Shown here piece after piece: positions 1-5,446 of a DNA stretch of 5,446 bases (positions are counted from its first letter, which is position 1; each line of letters opens with the position of its first letter). Source of the stretch: an uncultured Actinomycetes bacterium (GTDB taxonomy: Bacteria > Actinomycetota > Actinomycetes > Nanopelagicales > Nanopelagicaceae). Location of the stretch: assembly GCA_903832395.1 (NCBI GenBank), contig CAILBF010000032.1, positions 1 through 5,446 of the forward strand, in the 5' to 3' direction. The position numbers and the translations under genes are program-made. The notes below the pieces were generated by a model. That model did not search any database. It had not been told where the DNA came from and was given only the letters and a program-made list of their open reading frames with translations.

Positions 1-903
1 GCAACGCGTTTTGTTCATGAATCAAAGGCCGAAGGAAATCGTGCTTATGATATTCCTGGAGTAATTACCGCAACTGCTGGTCTATTTTCTCTTACATATG
101 GCTTTAACCAAGCCGCTACTTCGGGTTGGGCAGATGGCCACACTCTTGGTTTCTTGGGCGCAGCCGTGGTACTTCTTATTACTTTCGTCATGATTGAAAA
201 GAGAGTTGCAAATCCAATGTTGCCACTTCGCGTGGTAACCGATCGCAATCGTGGTGGCTCATACCTGGGCTCGCTGGTTGTGGGTGCAGGACTCTTTTCA
301 ATGTTCCTATTTTTAGGTCTCTACCTGCAAGTAATTCTTGGATACTCGCCTTTGAAATCTGGTTTTGCGTTCTTGCCGTTCACAGCTGGCATTATCGTCT
401 TTGCTGGAATTGCATCACAGTTACTTCCAAAAGTTGGTCCAAAGCCTTTGATGATTCCTGGGCTGATTGCTTCAAGTCTTGGCCTGCTCCTTCTTGCGAG
501 AATTACTCCTGATACCTCTTATGCCAGCCATGTTCTTCCATCGCTTTTGGTTATGTCTAGTGGAATGGCACTTGTCTTTATTCCTCTTACATCCACATCG
601 TTACACAATGTCAGTAACCATGACACTGGCGTAGCAAGTGCAATGGTCAATACCAGTCAGCAGATTGGTGGATCTTTGGGTACAGCATTACTTAATACCG
701 TTGCCGCAACTGCAACTGCAGCATTTGCAACTGCGCATTCCTCACTTGGAAAAAATGCTCATTTATATGCGATGACCCATGGATTTACCGTGGCATTTAA
801 AGTCAGCGCTGGGCTGCTATTTCTTGGTGCTGTGGTCTTGTTCTTCTTTATCAATATCGGAAAAGATGCCGTCGTTGAAACAGAGGGTGTGTTAACTCAC
901 TAA
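1..903 (+). CDS. MFS multidrug efflux transporter, DHA2 (EmrB/QacA) family, 5' partial
   Basis: Proton-driven efflux permease of the cytoplasmic membrane; the substrate cannot be told from the sequence. The frame is open from base 1 and ends at TAA 901-903, so 300 residues are visible and the N-terminal part (probably six helices plus motifs A and C) lies off the left edge. A TTG at 154 is only an internal Leu codon, since coding sense continues upstream (YDIPGVITATAGLFSLTYGF, about residues 16-35). About eight hydrophobic helices can be read: roughly 18-36, 48-65, 88-113, 121-142, 150-167, 178-200, 212-240 and 262-285, fitting TMS 7-14 of a 14-TMS protein. Family marks are the DxxG start of the first helix, the NPMLPLRVV linker (71-79), LGYSPLKSGFAFLP (113-126) and GVASAMVNTSQQIGGSLG (210-227), a DHA2 hallmark. 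The segment after it is Ala/Thr rich. The tail is short and cytosolic. It converges on gatB with one base between stops. Family assignment is firm; a drug substrate is only the usual family guess. Confidence 0.9.
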   Translation, partial: ATRFVHESKAEGNRAYDIPGVITATAGLFSLTYGFNQAATSGWADGHTLGFLGAAVVLLITFVMIEKRVANPMLPLRVVTDRNRGGSYLGSLVVGAGLFSMFLFLGLYLQVILGYSPLKSGFAFLPFTAGIIVFAGIASQLLPKVGPKPLMIPGLIASSLGLLLLARITPDTSYASHVLPSLLVMSSGMALVFIPLTSTSLHNVSNHDTGVASAMVNTSQQIGGSLGTALLNTVAATATAAFATAHSSLGKNAHLYAMTHGFTVAFKVSAGLLFLGAVVLFFFINIGKDAVVETEGVLTH

Positions 904-904
904 C

Positions 905-2413
905 TTAACTAGTTGGTTGTCCAAGGTGGCCAAGTAGAAGCTCTCGTACGCGAGCAGCATCTGCTTGGCCCTTTGTCTCTTTCATGACTGCGCCGATCAG
1001 GGCACCAGCTGCAGGTAAATGACCATTGCGGATTTTTTCGGCAGTCTCTGGCTGTTCAGCACATACCTTTTCGATTGCCGCCATCAGCGCGCCATCATCA
1101 TTGACGACTTTAATTCCACGGGCGGCGATAACCGCTGCAGGCTTTCCTTCACCGGCGATAACGCCTTCAATTACTTGTCGCGCTAACTTATCGGTGAGCT
1201 CACCAGTGCTAACTAGTGCCACAATTTCTGCAACATCGGCGGGCGTGATATTTAATTCGGCGATAGCGACATCTTTGTCATTTGCAATACGTGAGATCTC
1301 TCCAAGCCACCAACTGCGAGCCTTAGTTGGATCTGCACCAGCAGTAACGGTAGCTTCAACGATATTTAAAACATCGGCGTTAATCATCGCCGCCATTTCC
1401 TTATCGGGAACGGCCCATGCCTCTTGCAGACGCTTGCGGTGAATCGATGGTCGCTCAGGTAGGCTCGCGCGCAGAGTTTCAATCCATGCAGCATCTGGTG
1501 CAACTGGAACTAAATCTGGCTCTGGGAAATAACGATAATCCTCAGCCTGCTCTTTTGAGCGGCCAGATCTAGTTAACCCTGACTCCTCTTGGAAGTGACG
1601 AGTCTCTTGAACAACTCGCTCACCCTTATTTAATAACTCAGCATGGCGAATCATTTCACCGCGAATCGCGCGTTCAACTGAGCGAAGTGAGTTAACATTT
1701 TTAGTCTCACTGCGAGTTCCAAGGGTTTCGGCACCGATTAAGCGAAGTGATACGTTGGCATCGCAGCGAAGAGAACCCTGCTCCATCTTTACATCGCTAA
1801 CGCCCAATGAGCGCAAAATATCGCGAAGCTCAGCGACATAAGCCTTTGCAACCTCTGGCGCATATTTACCAGTACCCGGAACAATCTTGGTAACGATTTC
1901 AACTAATGGAATCCCAGCACGGTTGTAGTCGAGGAGTGAATATTCGGCGCCATGAATTCGACCCGTTGCACCACCTACGTGAAGTGATTTACCTGTGTCC
2001 TCTTCCATGTGAACGCGTTCTACTTCAATGCGAAAACTCTTAGGACCCTCATCGGTTTCAATTTCAACATCGACATAGCCATTGACGCAGATTGGTTCGT
2101 CATACTGCGAAATTTGAAAGTTCTTAGGCATATCTGGGTAGAAATAATTTTTGCGGGCAAAGCGGCTAAAAGGCGCAATCGAGCAGTTAAGGGCTAAACC
2201 GATTTTAATCGTCGACTCGATCGCCTTTTCATTAACCGTTGGAAGTGCACCGGGTAGGGCTAAACACACTGGACACGTTTGGGTATTTGGTTCGCCACCA
2301 AATATTGTGCTGCAGCCACAGAACATCTTTGACTGCGTATTTAACTCAACGTGTACTTCTAGGCCCAGAACGGGTTCGTACTTTGCAATCACATCATCGT
2401 ATGTAAGCGCCAT
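905..2413 (-). CDS. gatB: Asp/Glu-tRNA(Asn/Gln) amidotransferase subunit B
   Basis: GatB is the kinase and tRNA-binding subunit of cytosolic GatCAB. It phosphorylates the misacylated Glu (or Asp) on tRNA with ATP, and ammonia from GatA then completes the amide. The 502 residues match the family (about 475-505). Visible marks: VLGLEVHVELNT (15-26); a four-cysteine set C32, C34, C47, C50 (CxC-x12-CxxC), a probable zinc site; RKNYFYPDMPKNFQISQY (87-104); HMEEDTGKS (135-143) in the catalytic cradle; and the family signature LDYNRAGIPLVEIV (161-174). A C-terminal helical/YqeY-type tRNA-binding tail runs from about 350 to the end and closes with VMKETKGQADAARVRELL (476-493). The ATG directly follows the gatA stop (TAAATG) and has no convincing Shine-Dalgarno sequence, so initiation probably depends on ribosomes ending gatA. 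It is the last gene of the gat operon. Its 3' coding region also holds the hairpin at 928-970. No clear terminator for gat itself was seen. Identification is certain; whether Asn, Gln or both are made cannot be told from this window. Confidence 0.98.
   Translation of the reverse strand: MALTYDDVIAKYEPVLGLEVHVELNTQSKMFCGCSTIFGGEPNTQTCPVCLALPGALPTVNEKAIESTIKIGLALNCSIAPFSRFARKNYFYPDMPKNFQISQYDEPICVNGYVDVEIETDEGPKSFRIEVERVHMEEDTGKSLHVGGATGRIHGAEYSLLDYNRAGIPLVEIVTKIVPGTGKYAPEVAKAYVAELRDILRSLGVSDVKMEQGSLRCDANVSLRLIGAETLGTRSETKNVNSLRSVERAIRGEMIRHAELLNKGERVVQETRHFQEESGLTRSGRSKEQAEDYRYFPEPDLVPVAPDAAWIETLRASLPERPSIHRKRLQEAWAVPDKEMAAMINADVLNIVEATVTAGADPTKARSWWLGEISRIANDKDVAIAELNITPADVAEIVALVSTGELTDKLARQVIEGVIAGEGKPAAVIAARGIKVVNDDGALMAAIEKVCAEQPETAEKIRNGHLPAAGALIGAVMKETKGQADAARVRELLLGHLGQPTS
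928..983 (+). terminator. Candidate intrinsic terminator of the transporter transcript, embedded in gatB
   Basis: Bases 928-938 pair with 960-970 (11 pairs, one G-T wobble at 935/963). After an A-A mismatch (939/959), 940-942 pair with 956-958. After a bulged C955, 943-946 pair with 951-954 around a TACG tetraloop (947-950). That gives 18 pairs in 43 bases. On the + strand it is followed by a T-rich stretch (971-983, 8 of 13 T). It starts 24 bases after the transporter stop. On the - strand the wobble becomes an A-C mismatch, no T-run follows, and the hairpin lies before the gatB stop, so it does not suit gatB termination. The structure is seen directly; its function is inferred. Confidence 0.55.
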
Positions 2414-2416
2414 TTA
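2411..2416 (-). other. gatA stop / gatB start abutment (TAAATG), translational coupling
   Basis: The gatA TAA (2416-2414) is followed with no gap by the gatB ATG (2413-2411). The last bases of gatA contain no AGGAG-like sequence at proper spacing. Reinitiation by terminating ribosomes is the likely way gatB is translated, which would keep subunits A and B in balance. The arrangement is seen directly; coupling is inferred. Confidence 0.6.
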
Positions 2417-3907
2417 TTTCACGACCAATGCTGGTGCCATTGAAAGCAAAGGCGCGCCCCACTTAGTTAGCAGAGCCGCTTCAAGGGCCGCTCCCACTAA
2501 GTACATGCGCTGGTCTTGCATTGCAGGTGCCATGATCTGGAAACCAACGGGTAAACCATCCTCAGGAGCTAAACCTGCAGGTAGTGACATTCCGCCAATT
2601 CCAGCCATGTTCACTGGGATTGTTGCGATGTCATTTAAATACATAGCAATCGGATCATCGGATTTTTCACCGATTTTAAAGGCCGTTGTTGGGCACGTTG
2701 GCGAGACCATGACGTCGCACTTTTCAAAGGCCTTATTGAAATCTTGCGTAATAAGTGTGCGGACTTTTTGCGCACTTCCATAATAGGCATCGTAATAACC
2801 CGACGAGAGTGCATACGTTCCCAGAATGATTCGACGCTTAACTTCGCGACCAAAACCAACTTCGCGCGTTAAATTCATAACTGATTCAGCCGATGCGCCA
2901 TCAACATCGCCAACGCGAAGGCCATAACGCATCGCATCAAAGCGGGCTAAGTTAGATGAGCACTCAGATGGTGCGATCAAATAGTAAGCGGCTAAAGCGT
3001 ATTCAAAGTTAGGGGCAGAGACTTCAACAATTTCGGCACCTGCTGCAGCTAGAAGTTCCAATGACTCTTCAAAGCGTGTGCGAACGCCGCTTTGATAACC
3101 ATCGCCATTTAACTCTTTGACTACGCCTATCTTCATGCCCTTTACATCGCCAGACTTTGCCGCCTTAACAACCGCTGGCACGGGTGCATTAATACTTGTT
3201 GAATCCTTTGGATCATGTCCGGCAATAGCTTCATGCAAAAGCGCGGCATCTAACACTGTGCGCGCGCAAGGTCCGGCTTGATCAAGGGAAGATGAAAACG
3301 CAATCAGGCCAAAACGCGAAACTCCACCGTACGTAGGCTTAACACCTACAGTTCCAGTAACGGCAGCGGGTTGGCGAATTGATCCGCCAGTATCCGTACC
3401 AATAGCAAGCGGTGCTTCAAAAGCAGCAAGGGCTGCCGATGATCCGCCGCCAGAGCCGCCAGGGATTCGCGTTAAATCCCATGGGTTATGCGTTGGGCCG
3501 TACGCAGAGTTTTCAGTTGATGAGCCCATTGCAAACTCATCCATATTTGTCTTACCTAAAATAACTATTCCGTTATTTTTTAAATTCGTAACAACTGTTG
3601 AGTCATAAGGTGGTCGCCAACCTTCTAGAATTTTTGAACCCGCAGTTGTAGGTACACCCTTTTGCGTCATAACATCTTTAAGGGCAAGCGGTACGCCGGC
3701 AAGGGGTGAGAGTTTTTCACCAGCTGCGCGCTTAGCATCAACTGCGCGGGCCTGTTCTAATGCACCTTCGGTATTAACAAAAAGGAATGCATGTACATCG
3801 GTATCAACGGCTGCGATGCGATCTAAGTGTGCTTGTGTTAATGCGACCGAACTTGTTTCACCGGCAACTAACTTTGCCGCCATTTCGGCCGCTGATAAAT
3901 GAATCAT
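2414..3907 (-). CDS. gatA: Asp/Glu-tRNA(Asn/Gln) amidotransferase subunit A (amidase)
   Basis: GatA is the glutaminase subunit. It hydrolyses glutamine and sends ammonia through an internal channel to GatB. The 497-residue protein is full length and belongs to the amidase-signature family. The Ser-cisSer-Lys triad is intact: K77 in PLALKDV, S152 in PGGSGGGSSAA and S176 in GTDTGGSIRQPAA. The spacings (75 and 24) are those of S. aureus GatA K79/S154/S178. In the Gly/Ser motif the second Ser of the common GGSSGGS is Gly, a form I associate with actinobacterial GatA. Other conserved blocks are GKTNMDEFAMGSSTENSAYG (118-137), SSLDQAGP (205-212), NLARFDAMRYG (318-328) and LSSGYYDAYY (366-375). The ATG overlaps the gatC TGA (ATGA) and is preceded by GAGGA. 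An intact GatA between C and B argues for the true tRNA enzyme over a stand-alone amidase. No truncation or frameshift was seen. Confidence 0.98.
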   Translation of the reverse strand: MIHLSAAEMAAKLVAGETSSVALTQAHLDRIAAVDTDVHAFLFVNTEGALEQARAVDAKRAAGEKLSPLAGVPLALKDVMTQKGVPTTAGSKILEGWRPPYDSTVVTNLKNNGIVILGKTNMDEFAMGSSTENSAYGPTHNPWDLTRIPGGSGGGSSAALAAFEAPLAIGTDTGGSIRQPAAVTGTVGVKPTYGGVSRFGLIAFSSSLDQAGPCARTVLDAALLHEAIAGHDPKDSTSINAPVPAVVKAAKSGDVKGMKIGVVKELNGDGYQSGVRTRFEESLELLAAAGAEIVEVSAPNFEYALAAYYLIAPSECSSNLARFDAMRYGLRVGDVDGASAESVMNLTREVGFGREVKRRIILGTYALSSGYYDAYYGSAQKVRTLITQDFNKAFEKCDVMVSPTCPTTAFKIGEKSDDPIAMYLNDIATIPVNMAGIGGMSLPAGLAPEDGLPVGFQIMAPAMQDQRMYLVGAALEAALLTKWGAPLLSMAPALVVK

Positions 3908-4203
3908 GCTTCCTCACCCAAAATCTGTGGAACGCGAAAACGTGACTCCTCTTGCGCAGGTGCGCCTGATAAAGCTTCATCTGGAGTGAGTGAGGGAACA
4001 ACAACATCGGGGCGGAAAACATTACGTAGCGGAAGTGGATGCGACGTCGGTTCTACATCGGCGCCGGCAACTTCCTGAACACGAGCAACGGCATCCAAAA
4101 TGACCGTGAATTCATTGGCGAGACTGACTAACTCTTCTTCGCTCATTTCAATGCGAGCAAGACGTGCAAGATTTGCGACATCATCGCGTGAAAGGCTGCT
4201 CAT
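3904..4203 (-). CDS. gatC: Asp/Glu-tRNA(Asn/Gln) amidotransferase subunit C
   Basis: GatC is the small subunit that wraps around GatA and bridges it to GatB, stabilising the GatCAB heterotrimer; it has no catalytic site of its own. The 99 residues are the normal family length. The N-terminal helical part reads VANLARLARIEMSEEE (9-24), then an amphipathic helix to about residue 45, the conserved DVEPTSH (49-55), LRNVFRPD (59-66), and the C-terminal AP (81-82) and FRVPQIL (89-95). The ATG at 4203 is the only reasonable start, because an in-frame TAA lies at 4221-4219 and the family begins just before the V..LA.LARI helix. It is the first gene of the gat operon; its TGA overlaps the gatA ATG by four bases. 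There is no Shine-Dalgarno sequence in front, and the gap to proA is 26 bases, so it is either read from the proA transcript or made from a leaderless mRNA (see the site at 4212-4217). Confidence 0.97.
   Translation of the reverse strand: MSSLSRDDVANLARLARIEMSEEELVSLANEFTVILDAVARVQEVAGADVEPTSHPLPLRNVFRPDVVVPSLTPDEALSGAPAQEESRFRVPQILGEEA
3911..3915 (-). promoter_or_regulatory. Ribosome binding site of gatA
   Basis: The mRNA reads GTGAGGAAGCATG, with GAGGA three bases before the ATG, inside the last codons of gatC. The spacing is shorter than usual, but the ATGA overlap with gatC means coupling and this site can work together. It is the only clear Shine-Dalgarno sequence among the three gat genes and supports the ATG at 3907-3905 as the start. 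Confidence 0.55.
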
Positions 4204-4211
4204 GGGTGTGG

Positions 4212-4217
4212 AGTCTA
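4212..4217 (-). promoter_or_regulatory. Possible -10 element for a leaderless gatCAB mRNA
   Basis: The mRNA-sense bases TAGACT fit the actinobacterial TANNNT -10 pattern and end 8 bases before the gatC ATG, which would put the transcription start at or within about two bases of that ATG. The proA-gatC gap is A/T rich here (TTAATTAGACT) and has no Shine-Dalgarno sequence. No good -35 box was found at the expected distance inside the proA 3' end. The hexamer is short and could be chance. Confidence 0.3.
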
Positions 4218-4230
4218 ATTAATCCGCGCA

Positions 4231-5446
4231 CTAACTGCGAATCTGACCATCTCCTGTAACAATCCACGTAGTTGTAGTCATTGCCTCTAAGCCCATTGGC
4301 CCACGAGCATGCAGTTTTTGATTTGAAATGCCGATTTCAGCGCCAAATCCCATCTGCTCTCCATCGGTAAATCGAGTGGATGTATTGACCATTACGGCTG
4401 CGCAATCACTCAAAGCGATGAAACGAGCGGCATTGTCCTTGTTCTCAGTCACGATTGCTTCGGTGTGCTGGGTGCCGAATTTCGCGATGTGATCGCTGGC
4501 GGCATCCACTGAATCAACTATGCCAACGTTCATTTCAAGCGTGCCGTACTCAGTCGACCAATTCTCATCCGTTGCAAGACTTACTGGAATTCCCTGAGCT
4601 AGTTTGAGTGTGGCCGAATCAGCATGCAGAATCACGCCCGCTTCATGCAGAGCGGCAAGGGCAATAGGTATGAACTTTTCGGCAATATTTTTGTGTACCA
4701 GAAGTGTCTCTGCGGCATTACAAACACTTGGGCGTTGAACTTTCGAGTTGATAATAATTGGTAGCGCCTTTGAGAGATCGGCAAACTCATCGATAAATAC
4801 GTGGCAGACACCTGCGCCAGTTTCAATTGTAGGAACTGTGGATTCATCTACGACCATACGAATAAGGGAGGCACTACCCCGTGGAATCACCAGATCTACT
4901 TTCCCACGAGCATGTAACAGCGCTTTAACGGTTTCACGGTCATCAGATGGCACTAATTGAATGACATCGGGTGAAATCTTTGTGGTCTTTAGAGCATCTC
5001 GCATGACAGTAACGAGAACTTGATTGCTCTCTTGTGCGCTGGAAGATCCGCGGAGCAACGCCGCATTTCCTGACATTAATAAAATAACGGCAGCATCAAC
5101 GGTGACATTTGGTCGTGCCTCATAGACCATTCCAATTACACCGAAGGGCACCGTAATCTGTTTGAGTTCGATTCCATTTGGTAATACTGACTGGCGAAGA
5201 ATCTTGCCGAGTGGATCTTCAAGAGCGCCAACTTGGCGCGCACCATCGGCAATCCCCTTTACTCGCTCTGGAGTTAATAGCAATCGATCGAGAAGCGACG
5301 CGTTGAGTTCGGATTTACGCCCGCGCTCCATATCTTTCTCGTTAGCGAGAATAATTTCGGCACTTCGAAATTCGATTGCATCGGCAATAGTAAATAGCGC
5401 CGCTTTTCGCTCTGCTGAAGAGGTAACACTCAAGGTGCGGGCGGCA
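4231..5446 (-). CDS. proA: Glutamate-5-semialdehyde dehydrogenase (gamma-glutamyl phosphate reductase), 5' partial
   Basis: ProA reduces L-glutamyl-5-phosphate (from ProB) with NADPH to glutamate-5-semialdehyde, the second step of proline synthesis in the cytosol. The gene ends at TAG 4233-4231 and its frame is still open at the right edge. The TTG at 5433-5431 is not a convincing start, because the upstream codons (AART) continue the usual family N-terminus; the true start is probably some 10-20 residues outside the window. Numbering from that TTG, marks are PFGVIGMVYEARPNVTVDAA (96-115), SGNAALLRGSSSAQESN (121-137) in the cofactor domain, the catalytic cysteine C238 in RPSVCNAAETLLVH, HIAKFGTQHTEAI (315-327), NTSTRFTDG (350-358) and KLHARGPMGLEAMTT (373-387). 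The family signature near 312-327 has Ser313 and Phe319 where an aliphatic residue and His/Tyr are usual; the catalytic residue is unaffected. It lies 26 bases upstream of gatC on the same strand, so co-transcription is possible. ProB is not visible. Confidence 0.97.
   Translation of the reverse strand, partial: AARTLSVTSSAERKAALFTIADAIEFRSAEIILANEKDMERGRKSELNASLLDRLLLTPERVKGIADGARQVGALEDPLGKILRQSVLPNGIELKQITVPFGVIGMVYEARPNVTVDAAVILLMSGNAALLRGSSSAQESNQVLVTVMRDALKTTKISPDVIQLVPSDDRETVKALLHARGKVDLVIPRGSASLIRMVVDESTVPTIETGAGVCHVFIDEFADLSKALPIIINSKVQRPSVCNAAETLLVHKNIAEKFIPIALAALHEAGVILHADSATLKLAQGIPVSLATDENWSTEYGTLEMNVGIVDSVDAASDHIAKFGTQHTEAIVTENKDNAARFIALSDCAAVMVNTSTRFTDGEQMGFGAEIGISNQKLHARGPMGLEAMTTTTWIVTGDGQIRS

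Noticed and set aside
154..156. TTG as the start codon of the transporter
   Set aside because: The frame is open from base 1, and the upstream residues contain a typical DHA2 helix, so this is an internal Leu codon.
706..734. Short GCAACT-type repeats in the transporter gene, as a possible phase-variable tract
   Set aside because: Only two or three imperfect copies occur, encoding an Ala/Thr-rich stretch after a helix. The unit is six bases, so copy change would not shift the frame.
899..917. Small hairpin (7 pairs, loop 906-910) over both stop codons, as a shared bidirectional terminator
   Set aside because: The stem is short and A/T rich with one G-T pair that becomes A-C on the other strand, and no T-run follows on either side. 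The hairpin at 928-970 is far stronger.
1026..1442. 138-codon open frame on the + strand inside gatB
   Set aside because: Its Ser/Ala/Thr-rich translation is the usual shadow of an Ala/Glu-rich gene on the opposite strand; no ribosome site or domain.
2151..2783. 210-codon open frame on the + strand across the gatB/gatA joint
   Set aside because: It is antisense to two firmly identified, conserved genes, its translation shows no recognisable domain, and it follows from codon use on the other strand.
5431..5433. TTG as the start codon of proA
   Set aside because: The frame stays open to the window edge and the upstream residues (AART) fit the normal ProA N-terminus, so the gene is cut by the edge.
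1..5446. A defence island, mobile element or novel multi-gene system
   Set aside because: All coding space is taken by a DHA2 transporter, gatCAB and proA. No transposase, integrase, long inverted repeats, CRISPR repeats, tRNA gene or unknown gene was seen.

Overview
The window carries four protein families: a drug-efflux-type transporter on the + strand, and on the - strand the complete gatCAB operon with proA just upstream of it. G+C is a little under 50% by eye. The wording of the proteins is actinobacterial: GatA has PGGSGGGS instead of PGGSSGGS, GatB ends with an AAGALIGAVMKETKGQAD-type tail, and ProA has LLRGSSSA and ends in IVTGDGQIR. An actinobacterium with reduced G+C, for example a freshwater Nanopelagicales (acI-type) lineage, fits best. 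This is inferred from remembered family patterns, not from a search.

Layout: positions 1-903 (+) hold the C-terminal 300 residues of a 14-helix MFS transporter of the DHA2 (EmrB/QacA) type, cut by the left edge. It runs tail to tail into gatB with one base (904) between the two stop codons. From right to left on the - strand come proA (5446 to 4231, its start beyond the right edge), a 26-base gap, gatC (4203-3904), gatA (3907-2414, overlapping gatC by ATGA) and gatB (2413-905, its ATG directly abutting the gatA TAA). Coding sequence fills almost the whole window. No RNA gene, mobile element, CRISPR array or long repeat was seen.

How the genes work together: GatC, GatA and GatB form the heterotrimer that converts misacylated Glu-tRNA(Gln), and in many bacteria Asp-tRNA(Asn), into the correctly charged tRNA. 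The tight joints suggest coupled translation and matched subunit amounts. ProA is the second enzyme of proline synthesis from glutamate. Its link to gatCAB here is one of position and strand only. The transporter is unrelated in function.

The most interesting non-coding signal is a long imperfect hairpin at 928-970 inside the 3' coding part of gatB, followed by a T-rich stretch on the + strand. It looks like the terminator of the transporter transcript, placed inside the opposing gene because there is no intergenic space. A second point is that gatC lacks a Shine-Dalgarno sequence but has a TANNNT hexamer 8 bases before its ATG, as in leaderless actinobacterial genes. I found no sign of a novel multi-gene system; this is mainly housekeeping sequence.
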